From the NCBI GenBank assembly GCA_900547755.1, contig URIC01000043.1, forward strand, positions 1-21,514: a stretch of DNA of 21,514 nt, given 5' to 3'. Positions 8,153 to 15,994 of this stretch are shown piece after piece (the first letter of the stretch is position 1; each line of letters starts with the position of its first letter). Under the pieces are notes generated by a model. That model worked only from the letters and a program-made list of their open reading frames with translations, was not told where the DNA came from and ran no database searches. The stretch comes from an uncultured Bacteroidales bacterium. GTDB lineage: Bacteria > Bacteroidota > Bacteroidia > Bacteroidales > Muribaculaceae. The translations under genes were made by a program, and so were the position numbers.

Positions 8153-8187
8153 AATTACAAACGTTTATGAAATAAATATTTCTATTG

Positions 8188-9537
8188 TCAGCGCATGTGT
8201 TTCTGCGCTTTCTGAGCCTGACGCATCTGGCGCATCATCTTCATGGGATTCTTGGTCGTGGCCATCTTCATCACCTTGCGAGTCTCCTCGAACTGCTTCA
8301 GCAGACGGTTCACCTCCTGTATTCCGGTGCCGGAACCTTTGGCTATACGCTGCCGGCGCGAAGAGTTTATGATTTCCGGATTGTGACGCTCATACGGGGT
8401 CATGGAATTGATTATGGCCTCGATGCTCTTGAAAGCATTGTCATCTATATCTATATCCTTTATAGCTTTACCCACACCCGGAATCATAGAGGCCAGGTCC
8501 TTGAGGTTACCCATCTTCTTGATTTGCTGTATCTGCTTGTAGAAATCCTCGAAGTCGAACTTGTTTTTACGTATTTTCTCCTCCAGTTTCTTGGCCTCCT
8601 TCTCGTCGTAAATCTGCTGGGCGCGGGTGGCAAGTTCCACAATATCTCCCATGCCGAGAATACGGCTTGCCATGCCTTCGGGATTGAACTCCTGGACATC
8701 CTCCAGCTTCTCGCCCGAGCCGATGAACTTAATGGGCTTGTTCACCACAGTGCGGATGGAGAGAGCCGCGCCGCCACGTGTGTCGCCGTCCAGTTTGGTC
8801 AGGACAACGCCGTCAAAATCCAGACGGTCATTAAATTCCTTGGCGGTGTTCACCGCGTCCTGACCCGTCATGGCATCTACCACGAATAGAGTCTCCTGGG
8901 GGCGAATGGCTTCCTTTATTGCGGCAATCTCGTTCATCATCTGCTCATCCACAGCCAGACGACCTGCCGTGTCGACTATCACTAGGTCATAGTGATGGCT
9001 CTTGGCGTATGAAATGGCATTGCGCGCAATCTCTACCGGATTCTTGTTCTCCTCCTCGCTGTACACGGGCACATCTATACTCTGTCCCAGCACTTTGAGC
9101 TGTTCGATAGCCGCCGGACGGTAAACGTCAGCCGCCACCAACAGAGGATTCCTACCCTTGGTGGAGCGCAGTCGTTTGGCCAACTTGCCGGAGAATGTCG
9201 TCTTACCCGAACCCTGCAGGCCGCTCATCAGTATCACCGAGGGATTGCCGCTTATAGTGACAGGCACCGAGGTGCCGCCCATCACGGCGGTAAGCTCGTC
9301 GTGTACTATCTTCACCATCAGCTCGCGGGGCTTGAGGGCGTTGATTACGTCCTGACCGAGAGCCTTGGCCTTCACAGTGTCGGTAAATGTCTTGGCCACC
9401 TTATAGTTGACGTCGGCGTCCAGCAGGGCACGCCGCACGTCCTTCATGGTCTCGGCAATGTTGATTTCTGTGATTTTGCCTTGGCCTTTGAGTATCTTGA
9501 ATGAGCGCTCAAGGCGTTCAGATAAGTTGTCGAACAT
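8188..9537 (-). CDS. ffh: Signal recognition particle protein
   Basis: This is the protein subunit of the SRP, a GTPase that binds signal sequences as they leave the ribosome and delivers them to FtsY at the membrane. The 449-residue protein has an N-terminal four-helix bundle and a GTPase domain with SGLQGSGKTT at 105-114, DTAGR at 189-193 and TKLDGDTRGG at 247-256. From about residue 300 comes the methionine-rich M domain. This includes the RNA-binding helix region RRQRIAKGSGT and a short basic, Met-rich tail. It sits inside a metabolic operon, 19 bases after panD and 35 before folD. FtsY is excluded by the M domain and the lack of an acidic N-terminal region. Confidence 0.97.
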   Translation of the reverse strand: MFDNLSERLERSFKILKGQGKITEINIAETMKDVRRALLDADVNYKVAKTFTDTVKAKALGQDVINALKPRELMVKIVHDELTAVMGGTSVPVTISGNPSVILMSGLQGSGKTTFSGKLAKRLRSTKGRNPLLVAADVYRPAAIEQLKVLGQSIDVPVYSEEENKNPVEIARNAISYAKSHHYDLVIVDTAGRLAVDEQMMNEIAAIKEAIRPQETLFVVDAMTGQDAVNTAKEFNDRLDFDGVVLTKLDGDTRGGAALSIRTVVNKPIKFIGSGEKLEDVQEFNPEGMASRILGMGDIVELATRAQQIYDEKEAKKLEEKIRKNKFDFEDFYKQIQQIKKMGNLKDLASMIPGVGKAIKDIDIDDNAFKSIEAIINSMTPYERHNPEIINSSRRQRIAKGSGTGIQEVNRLLKQFEETRKVMKMATTKNPMKMMRQMRQAQKAQKHMR

Positions 9538-9556
9538 ATATAATAGATGTGTTTAT

Positions 9557-9904
9557 TTAGAGTTGGTTAGTGAGAGTGTCGGGGAATACCACCCTTGGCT
9601 TGAAGCTGCGGGCCTCCTCGGGAGTCATCTGGGCGTAAGCCATTATTATCACCACATCGCCGGGCTGAACCTTGCGGGCCGCCGCACCGTTCAGGCAAAT
9701 CACACCCGAACCTGGCTCCCCGGGTATGACATAAGTGTCAAAGCGCTCGCCGTTGTTGTTGTTTACGATATAGACACGCTCCCCCTCCATTATTCCGGCA
9801 GCCTCCATGAGCCTGCGGTCAATGGTTATGCTGCCTATATAGTTCAGATTCGCCTGCGTCACAGTGACGCGGTGAATCTTGGATTTCATTATCTCGATAA
9901 GCAT
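9557..9904 (-). CDS. panD: Aspartate 1-decarboxylase precursor
   Basis: This pyruvoyl enzyme makes beta-alanine from aspartate for pantothenate and coenzyme A synthesis. The 115-residue precursor carries the self-cleavage site Gly24-Ser25 in NYIGSITID, where Ser25 becomes the pyruvoyl group. The early KSKIHRVTVTQANLNY stretch is characteristic. The start MLIEIMKSKIH is kept, since orthologues have a similar short N-terminus before KSKIH; Met6 is the alternative. It lies 10 bases after panC, whose product joins beta-alanine to pantoate, so consecutive steps are encoded together. Confidence 0.96.
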   Translation of the reverse strand: MLIEIMKSKIHRVTVTQANLNYIGSITIDRRLMEAAGIMEGERVYIVNNNNGERFDTYVIPGEPGSGVICLNGAAARKVQPGDVVIIMAYAQMTPEEARSFKPRVVFPDTLTNQL

Positions 9905-9914
9905 GACTGTATCT

Positions 9915-10781
9915 TTACTTCGGGTCGCGATAACGGATATTGTCTATGAGGCGTACGGGCCCGCAATAAACGGTGATGCAACCGGTCACACCCTCGGACT
10001 CGTTCCAATCCCGGACTTCTTGCAGGCTCACTGAGCTGACTATGGAATAGTACTCCACTTCGCACTCGGGCAGGGCGTTGACCCTCTCCACCACAAAGTC
10101 ATGAGTCTCCCGAGGGGTATGCGTGCGACTGTATTCCACACTCTCGGCCATGACGCGGTGTATGCCGGGCGCCGTCTTGCGCTGTTCCGGGGTGAGGCGC
10201 ACGTTGCGGCTCGAGAGAGCCAGGCCATCCTCCTCGCGAAGTATAGGGCAAGCCACTATGTCAATGGAGTCAAGCCCTTCGGTGGCGGCCATGCGGCGTA
10301 TCACAGCTATCTGCTGGAAGTCCTTCTCCCCGAAGTAGGCGCGGTCCGGCGACGCCAAACGCATCAGCAGGCTAACTATACGCGCCACACCCTGAAAATG
10401 TCCGGGACGGTATTTGCCTTCCATCACCTCGGCCACAGCGCCGAGGTCAAACACCGGGGCGGGCCTGGAAGCCTCCTCCGGCGGATAAATCTCCTCTACG
10501 GAGGGCGCGAAAACAGCGCTTACCCCCGCGCCCTCAAGCAAGGCGAAGTCTGCCTGCTCGTCGCGCGGATAGGATTCCAGGTCCTTCTTGTCGTTGAACT
10601 GGGTGGGATTCACAAAGACGCTGGCCACTACCCTGTCGTTCTCGGCCACCGCCCTGTCCATGAGCGAGAGATGGCCACGATGCAAAGCTCCCATCGTGGG
10701 CACCAGGCCCACACTATGGTGCTGCGCCTTCTGGGAAGCGACGTACTCGGTCAGCTCTCGGCGTGTTCTTAATACTTTCAT
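9915..10781 (-). CDS. panC: Pantothenate synthetase
   Basis: Cytoplasmic ligase that joins pantoate and beta-alanine using ATP. With the start at 10781 the protein has 288 residues, close to the family's usual 280. The HxGH-type motif is in PTMGALHRGHLSL (about residues 28-40), GEKDFQQ at 151-157, and ALSSRN at 188-193. The frame stays open to 10856, but the 25 extra residues do not resemble the family and would begin at the -7 promoter element (10854-10861), upstream of the predicted transcript start. MKVLRTRREL at 10781 is therefore chosen. It is the first gene of the operon panC-panD-ffh-folD-CapA-like-lipid kinase. Confidence 0.95.
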   Translation of the reverse strand: MKVLRTRRELTEYVASQKAQHHSVGLVPTMGALHRGHLSLMDRAVAENDRVVASVFVNPTQFNDKKDLESYPRDEQADFALLEGAGVSAVFAPSVEEIYPPEEASRPAPVFDLGAVAEVMEGKYRPGHFQGVARIVSLLMRLASPDRAYFGEKDFQQIAVIRRMAATEGLDSIDIVACPILREEDGLALSSRNVRLTPEQRKTAPGIHRVMAESVEYSRTHTPRETHDFVVERVNALPECEVEYYSIVSSVSLQEVRDWNESEGVTGCITVYCGPVRLIDNIRYRDPK

Positions 10782-10853
10782 TTTCTTTGACAAACATTGT
10801 TGATAGAGACGGTCCCTTAGGATGTCCGCCTCTTCGCAAATAGTTTCAGGGCG

Positions 10854-10884
10854 CAAATTTAGCTATTTTTTAGGAAATGAGAAA
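10854..10884 (-). promoter_or_regulatory. Promoter candidate for the panC operon
   Basis: The minus strand carries TAAATTTG at 10854-10861, an exact TAnnTTTG -7 element. The -33 position (about 10882-10884) reads TTT rather than TTG, so that half is weak. Transcription would start near 10848, giving a leader of about 67 bases before the panC ATG at 10781. Confidence 0.5.
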
Positions 10885-10983
10885 CCTTACGCCCGTTTTT
10901 ATCGATTTTGCAGGTCGCATTTTTCACGTCCGGCCATGACACAAAAAATTACCTGTAAGCCGACGGATAAAGAGAGAATATGC

Positions 10984-11021
10984 AAAAAGCGAGTCGCCCG
11001 TCCATAAGGACAGACGACTCG
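10984..11021 (-). terminator. Strong intrinsic terminator of the noncoding RNA
   Basis: On the minus strand a 14-bp stem (10990-11003 with 11008-11021, two G-U pairs) closes an ATAA-sized loop and is followed by C and five T (10984-10988). No protein gene ends just upstream, so it marks the 3' end of the RNA starting near 11290. Confidence 0.85.
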
Positions 11022-11290
11022 TATAAGAGCCACATCAAAGGATGCGATGAAACTCCGGATGACAGGATTTGAGTGCTCCTCCTCTTTGTAATCCGTCGTG
11101 CCGCCTTACGGTGACAACTCCCGGAGAGGGAGTCACGGCCCGCCATTGAGAAAGTAAGCTTGTCTCGGTATTTCATTAATATTTGATGAGTTTCCCAATC
11201 TACTTTGATGTGGTATGGGATGCGTCTCTCGCGCGGGACTCGCTTGCCCCGTAAGGTGGAAAAGGCTTCTTGCCTCCCGCCTTTATATCT
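10984..11290 (-). ncRNA. Uncharacterised structured noncoding RNA, about 310 nt, with predicted pseudoknot
   Basis: The segment has a consensus promoter at its 5' side and a strong intrinsic terminator at its 3' side, and no credible protein in any frame. Predicted structure in 5' to 3' order on the minus strand: hairpin 11284-11261 (6-bp AAAGGC/GCCTTT stem); helix A, 11249-11259 with 11101-11111 (10 of 11 pairs); helix B, 11203-11213 with 11030-11040 (11 of 11); helix C, 11188-11194 with 11049-11055 (7 of 7, stacked inside B). Local hairpins lie at 11111-11136 (GTGAC/GTCAC) and 11065-11094 (GGATT/AATCC, with a GAGGAGGAG loop). A and B cross, forming a pseudoknot. I do not see the conserved RNase P, tmRNA, SRP RNA or 6S signatures. 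Family unknown. Confidence 0.7.
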
Positions 11291-11296
11291 ACAACG

Positions 11297-11328
11297 CAAA
11301 GTTATCCAAAAAAGTTGAATCCGCCAAA
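11297..11328 (-). promoter_or_regulatory. Bacteroidota-type promoter of the noncoding RNA
   Basis: On the minus strand TTTG (11325-11328) is followed after exactly 20 bases by TAACTTTG (11297-11304), matching both the -33 and -7 consensus. Transcription would start near 11290. This is the best-matching promoter in the window. Confidence 0.75.
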
Positions 11329-11348
11329 TTTTTCACTCCATTTTTTAA

Positions 11349-11366
11349 ATATGTTATTAAACATAT
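11349..11366. promoter_or_regulatory. Palindromic operator candidate upstream of the noncoding RNA
   Basis: ATATGTTATTAAACATAT, with 7-bp arms ATATGTT/AACATAT, differs by one central base from the palindrome upstream of gdhA. Its centre is about 31 bp upstream of the -33 element of the RNA promoter, roughly position -66 from the predicted start. The right arm runs into a short tandem repeat (11361-11386). Confidence 0.5.
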
Positions 11367-11386
11367 CCCGGAGACATATCCCGAGG
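11361..11386. repeat. Imperfect 13-bp tandem repeat
   Basis: ACATATCCCGGAG is followed directly by ACATATCCCGAGG; the first 10 bases are identical. The repeat duplicates the right arm of the palindrome at 11349-11366 and could offer a second half-site. The rest of 11387-11513 shows no gene or clear signal. Confidence 0.55.
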
Positions 11387-11513
11387 CTCGCCGTTTCCAA
11401 ACGCTCAAAAAAGCGAGATAATTTTGGACCACGGTCGTAAGCGTCCCATATATTGGCGTAAGATGGGGAATCAGATGCAGAATGATAGCAGAAGAAACCC
11501 GGGTATACATATA

Positions 11514-11551
11514 GAAGAATCCGCGCTAACATTCGTCTACACGGATTCTTC
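11514..11551 (-). terminator. Perfect inverted repeat at the 3' end of the BspA-like gene
   Basis: Arms GAAGAATCCG (11514-11523) and CGGATTCTTC (11542-11551) pair perfectly over 10 bp with an 18-base loop, starting 24 bases after the BspA-like stop. No U-tract follows on the minus strand, so it may be a 3'-end-stabilising hairpin rather than a standard intrinsic terminator. Confidence 0.35.
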
Positions 11552-11574
11552 ACATCAGTATATTTCGTTAATGG

Positions 11575-13989
11575 TTAATTCACAGCTATTTTCTGCGACT
11601 TACCGTTGACTTTGATAATGTATATGCCGCTCTCGGGAAGTGTTATGGTATCTCCTTCAGGTATGCCCCTGAAGATTGCATTGCCGGATAAATTGTACAC
11701 CTCTACAAAAACAGGATTATTGACTATGATATCACGTCCGTTGATTCGGATGTCTGCGTCGGCGTCAATCGGATTTACAGCATCAACTGCATTGATGTCT
11801 GTGAAGTTCTGCCATTCTTGCGCGTTTTTATACGCTTCTAAAGCTGTGGCAGGTACAGTTAACGCCACTGTAGAGTAAGCGCTTTCATCGAAACAAGGAC
11901 CGTCAAGTATCGGAGGGTCAATATTCTCGCTGTTGATTTTAACCAAATTAGGACAATCCATAAACGCCTGATATCCGACATACTTCATATCGGGACCGAA
12001 GTCAATAGCCGTCATAGAATCGCATCCGCGAAAGGCTTGTCCACCAATCTGAGTCAGGGTCGAGGGAAGTTTAACGTTTACCTTCGGACAAAGAGTGAAT
12101 GCGTATTCTGCAATTGTCGTTACTCCCTCCGGAATTTCGATGTTTTCAAGGTTGTCGCACTGAGCAAACATAGCATTCCGGATGTTGGGCACGTGGCCCC
12201 CGTTGCCATTCGAAAGCACCACAGTTTCGAGTGATGTGCATTTCACGAAAATCATATCCCCGTAATAGGTTACATTGTTGGGAATAACCACTTTCTTAAG
12301 ACTCGTACACCAGACAAAAGCATAATCGCCGATTGAGGTAACCGTCTCGGGAATATTGATTTCTTTGAGACTCTCGCATTTCTGGAAAGCGCCATAGCTG
12401 ATTTCCTCGAGATTGTCAGGAAGCTTTACCCATTCCAGTTTTTCGCATAGCTGACACACCTGCACCGGAAGTTTCTTCATTGACTGCGGGAAAGTCAGAT
12501 TCTTAAGAGAGAGACATTTAAAGAACACTCCCTCGTCCATAAATTCGATAGACTCCGGGAGATTGATAGTCTCGAGCGCATAGCAGTTCTCAAAAGCCGA
12601 CATACCGATGGTCCGAATGCTTTCCGGAAGTGTGACATTCTTGATATACTGACAATTGACATATGCCAAAGGTCCGATTTCGGTAAGTCCTTCGGGAAGA
12701 ACGAGGTCGCCTTTCTTGCCACTCGGGCAGGTTACTACCGTCGACAGATCAGCGGTATAGACCACTCCGTCTACACTTTTATAAGCAGCGCACTCCTCAG
12801 CGATATTGATATTCTCAAGGACATAACATTCCAAAAAGGCTGCCGGGTCAAGAGATTCAAGTGCTGCAGGCAGACTGATTTCTGTAATACCGGTATTCTG
12901 GAAAGCCTGACGCATCACATTCTTGACAGAGTTCGGAATCCATATACTCGTCAGTGACGTGCAGTTTGCCAATAGTCCGAATGAGAGTGTCTCTATTTTT
13001 GAAGGAAGATAAAATGTAGAGAGGGAAGAGCAGTTGTCAAAAGCATAGTTTTCTATTTTCAGGCACGCTTCGGGAATACTCATATATTTAATTCCGGTAC
13101 ATGAATCAAATGCCGCATATCCGATACTCTCAAGGCCGGAGGGAAGCGTTATCGAAGTAAGGCCTTCACAGTATTCGAAAGCCTGTGACAGAATTGTCTT
13201 ACAGCCATTCTTAACCACTACTTCTCCGCTATGCTTTGCAGCGCACTTGATTAGCTGAGAAAAGTCAGCGGTATAGAGTACGTCGTCAATCGCCGTGTAG
13301 AAGGCGTTTCCGTCAGCGACATCAATGGACTCCAGGTTAGTACAGCCTTGGAAACAGCTGTTGCCTAAAGAACTGACACTCGCCGGCAAAGCAAGTCTTT
13401 TCAGGGATGAGCAACCCGAGAATGCCGCATATCCGATACTTTCAAGACCTTCCTTAAAATCCACGGATGTAAGAGACTTACAGTCCTGAAACACGCCGTA
13501 TGCAAGCGACTTTACAGTTCCTTTTATTTCCACAGACGCCAGACTTACGCATTTGTTGAACGTAGCGGCATTAAGTACCTCAACTTTCTCAGGTATAACA
13601 ATAGATGTCAGTTGCGGACAATCATAAAACGCGGAGCCGCCAATTACCGAGACATTCGGACCTATGGAAGCGGATTCCAAACGTTTACATTCACGGAAAG
13701 CGAATGAGGAGATTTCAGTCACCGTCGAAGGAATTTTGACGGACGTCAGAAGAGAATCCTCCATGAAAGCTTCTTCTCCGATTTTAATCACGGAATAATC
13801 CTCACCGTTGTATTTCACCGTTGCCGGAATTTCAAGAGCGCCTGTTGCCTCTTTGCCGTTTGTCAGCTGACACGTCTTCGTGCCTTCCAACACTTTGTAC
13901 TTGATGTCGTCGACTGTGAAATCCTGTGCGAACACGGATGCCGTCAGCGAGACCGCCGCGAGGAGCGTAAATCTGTGTTTCATAATCAT
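11575..13989 (-). CDS. BspA-like secreted leucine-rich-repeat protein
   Basis: An 804-residue exported protein. The signal peptide covers about residues 1-22, cleaved after VFAQ. Most of the chain is a long run of about 23-residue LRR_5 (BspA/TpLRR) repeats of the pattern IGxxAFxxCxxLxxIxLP, which form a solenoid used for adhesion or protein binding at the surface. Two non-repeat insertions with similar text (DDVLYTADFSQ and DGVVYTADLST) interrupt the solenoid near residues 240 and 410. The last 60 or so residues (EVYNLSGN to GIYIIKVNGKSQKIAV) resemble a type A C-terminal sorting tail. The base composition looks more AT-rich than in neighbouring housekeeping genes. Upstream on the same strand is a membrane-bound regulator that may control it. 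Met3 is an equally good start. Confidence 0.88.
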   Translation of the reverse strand: MIMKHRFTLLAAVSLTASVFAQDFTVDDIKYKVLEGTKTCQLTNGKEATGALEIPATVKYNGEDYSVIKIGEEAFMEDSLLTSVKIPSTVTEISSFAFRECKRLESASIGPNVSVIGGSAFYDCPQLTSIVIPEKVEVLNAATFNKCVSLASVEIKGTVKSLAYGVFQDCKSLTSVDFKEGLESIGYAAFSGCSSLKRLALPASVSSLGNSCFQGCTNLESIDVADGNAFYTAIDDVLYTADFSQLIKCAAKHSGEVVVKNGCKTILSQAFEYCEGLTSITLPSGLESIGYAAFDSCTGIKYMSIPEACLKIENYAFDNCSSLSTFYLPSKIETLSFGLLANCTSLTSIWIPNSVKNVMRQAFQNTGITEISLPAALESLDPAAFLECYVLENINIAEECAAYKSVDGVVYTADLSTVVTCPSGKKGDLVLPEGLTEIGPLAYVNCQYIKNVTLPESIRTIGMSAFENCYALETINLPESIEFMDEGVFFKCLSLKNLTFPQSMKKLPVQVCQLCEKLEWVKLPDNLEEISYGAFQKCESLKEINIPETVTSIGDYAFVWCTSLKKVVIPNNVTYYGDMIFVKCTSLETVVLSNGNGGHVPNIRNAMFAQCDNLENIEIPEGVTTIAEYAFTLCPKVNVKLPSTLTQIGGQAFRGCDSMTAIDFGPDMKYVGYQAFMDCPNLVKINSENIDPPILDGPCFDESAYSTVALTVPATALEAYKNAQEWQNFTDINAVDAVNPIDADADIRINGRDIIVNNPVFVEVYNLSGNAIFRGIPEGDTITLPESGIYIIKVNGKSQKIAVN

Positions 13990-14013
13990 GAGATTTTAAA
14001 TTTTAAAACATTG

Positions 14014-14021
14014 CAAATTTA
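14014..14021 (-). promoter_or_regulatory. -7 element candidate for the BspA-like gene
   Basis: The minus strand carries TAAATTTG, matching TAnnTTTG, 25 bases upstream of the BspA-like start. No good TTG lies 19-21 bases further upstream, so the promoter is tentative and might need an activator. Confidence 0.35.
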
Positions 14022-14123
14022 AAATCATTCTACAAGGATTTCAGCCTTCAAACCTTTCTAAAAAAACAAATTTGCCTTATTAAAAAATTGATACCCACGA
14101 TTTTGCCTTTTATGGCATTTTTC

Positions 14124-14144
14124 AAAAAAAACAGGACACACCTG
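14124..14144 (-). terminator. Weak terminator candidate after the TPR/AraC regulator
   Basis: On the minus strand a short hairpin (CAGG and CCTG around TGTGT) is followed by eight T, 13 bases after the stop of the regulator gene. The stem is only 4 bp, so read-through into the BspA-like gene is possible. Confidence 0.4.
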
Positions 14145-14157
14145 CACGATATCCGTC

Positions 14158-15843
14158 TCACTTATCATGCTTGCGGAGTTCAAGAGCGCTTTTCCTATAG
14201 GCCGTAGGCGACAGGTCTACGCTCTCCTTGAATACGGCGTTGAAAGTAGTGGTGCTGGTAAATCCGACACGATTGGCGATTTCCTTGATTGGCACTGATT
14301 TGAATTCCGGATTTGAAAGCATCCGGCGGGCGGCTTTGATACGGTAGCTGTTTATCCACTGCGGCAAAGTCTGTCCGGTATTTGCCTTGACTATTTGTGA
14401 AATGTAAGTACGATTGGTCTGCAACAGCTCGGCAAGACTTTCACGACTTAAGTTTTTGTCAAGATAGAGAGATTCATCGTCCATCATACGGCACAGCTCA
14501 TCAAAAATCGCACGTTCTGTCTTCTCCGAAGGCATCCTTTCCGGTTTTCGAGACGATATCTTAAGCTGCTCTTCTAAAGACTCCCGCTCATTGAACTGGC
14601 TGACGATTCTTCGATTAAGACGCTTTTCCTTCCTGTAAAAGTGCATGGCGATGAAAAAGCCCGCAGCAATAAGAATAAGAAAACCGGTAAGCAAATATAT
14701 CCTCTGCCTGTGTAGGAAAATCTGCAAGTCGCGCATCTCTATCTGTCTCTCTTTCTTCATAAGGTCATAGGCGCGGCTTATCTCACGGTGAACGGTGGCA
14801 TCCTGGACTTTGACAGTCTTTTTTATTTCGCTGTTCTCTTGTTTCAGCATCAGGTAGGCGGAAGACGTGTCACCGAGTTTTTCATAATTGTCGGCCATCA
14901 GGGCATAAATATCTGTCAAGCAGTTGCGATTCCCGAAGGCTTTGTAACAGGAAAGCGCATCGTTGCAGAAATCATTTGAAAGCCGGAATTTGCCGGTGTC
15001 ATGTAGGATTTTCGCTTTCTCGAAATATGCCTGGGCGAGGAGCGAACTTGACGATTTCTGAATCTTCAGGGAAGCGATAGCCTTATCAAGCTGTTCATTA
15101 GCCTTATCTATACGTCCTAGACGTCCCAGGACACTCCCCATTAGAATCTCTGCCATCTCAGGACGAAGCAATTTATGTTTCTCTGAGATAGCGATAGCTT
15201 CCGATGCGTATTTGTAAGCATTTTTAATGTCACCGCAGAGGAGATAGACAGTCGCGAGATTGCATGCCGGGTAATAGAGGTCTTCGGGCTTACCGGTTTC
15301 TTGGCTCAGCCTATAGCTTTCGCGGCAATAACGCAGACCAGCGGTGTCATTATGAGCGGTGAAAAGAATGGATATGTTGCTGTAGATTCCGGCCAACGAA
15401 TGCTGATAGCCTGTACGACGCGCGCAGTCTATGGCGCTCAGATAATAACCGAGCGCCATAGCATTGTCGCCGTCATACTCGTTTGCTATAATCCCCAGGA
15501 CATTCAAGGCAGAAGCCTTTATTGTGTCGTTGTGTATCAGCGATGCCAGATAATCGGCCGCAAGAGCATATTCTCGCGCATTGCCGACGGAACCTACTTT
15601 CAGTTCGGAAGCGGCAAGATAGTAGTCGGCATACGCTTCAAGCCTTATATCCTTGTTCCTGAGAGCCACGTCACGCAGATGCTTCCCCTTTTGCAATAAC
15701 CCCGCATAGTCAAACTTATCCGACATTCGCTGACATGTCCGTCTCAACGACTCGCCGTCCGTTACGTTTCCAGCGAAAGAAATCGCACTTGCCACCACGC
15801 AGATAGCCAAAACAATTACCTGTCTGCTGCTTAACATCATCAT
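14158..15843 (-). CDS. Membrane-anchored TPR regulator with AraC-type DNA-binding domain
   Basis: A 561-residue protein with an N-terminal signal/anchor (residues 7-24), then a periplasmic-side helical region of tetratricopeptide-like repeats (about 45-345), a short coiled segment, one transmembrane helix (about 383-402), and a cytoplasmic AraC/XylS-type domain (about 455-553). The first helix-turn-helix is around 465-490 (LAELLQTNRTYISQIV). The second is around 517-545 (IKEIANRVGFTSTTTFNAVF), ending in the typical SPTAYRK. This matches a Bacteroidota family of one-piece membrane regulators in which an outer sensor controls an inner DNA-binding domain. The ligand is unknown. The BspA-like gene 168 bases downstream is the natural candidate target (inference). 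Met2 or Met3 could be the start. Confidence 0.85.
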   Translation of the reverse strand: MMMLSSRQVIVLAICVVASAISFAGNVTDGESLRRTCQRMSDKFDYAGLLQKGKHLRDVALRNKDIRLEAYADYYLAASELKVGSVGNAREYALAADYLASLIHNDTIKASALNVLGIIANEYDGDNAMALGYYLSAIDCARRTGYQHSLAGIYSNISILFTAHNDTAGLRYCRESYRLSQETGKPEDLYYPACNLATVYLLCGDIKNAYKYASEAIAISEKHKLLRPEMAEILMGSVLGRLGRIDKANEQLDKAIASLKIQKSSSSLLAQAYFEKAKILHDTGKFRLSNDFCNDALSCYKAFGNRNCLTDIYALMADNYEKLGDTSSAYLMLKQENSEIKKTVKVQDATVHREISRAYDLMKKERQIEMRDLQIFLHRQRIYLLTGFLILIAAGFFIAMHFYRKEKRLNRRIVSQFNERESLEEQLKISSRKPERMPSEKTERAIFDELCRMMDDESLYLDKNLSRESLAELLQTNRTYISQIVKANTGQTLPQWINSYRIKAARRMLSNPEFKSVPIKEIANRVGFTSTTTFNAVFKESVDLSPTAYRKSALELRKHDK

Positions 15844-15994
15844 TTCACAATCCCTATATTAATGCAATACTTCGGTGATTTTTTAATTATTCGGCGCAGA
15901 CTATTAACGAAGCCGTATAACCGATTTTATCAATACGCTAAAAATCATTTAATATGGTTTAGCTTCAAAAATGGTCAGGTCACTGATTTCCAGC

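Noticed and set aside
10984..11290. The structured RNA as RNase P RNA, tmRNA, SRP RNA or 6S RNA
   Set aside because: I could not find the conserved GAGGAAAGTCC block of RNase P, a tRNA-like Ala domain or tag ORF of tmRNA, the SRP apical loop sequence, or a 6S-like single long bubble. This is by eye only; cmscan could overturn it.
10949..11299. Open frame of 116 codons on the minus strand across the noncoding RNA region
   Set aside because: It would start with TTG inside the -7 promoter element and run through the terminator hairpin. The composition is Arg/Ser-rich with no recognisable motif, as expected for a structured RNA read as protein.
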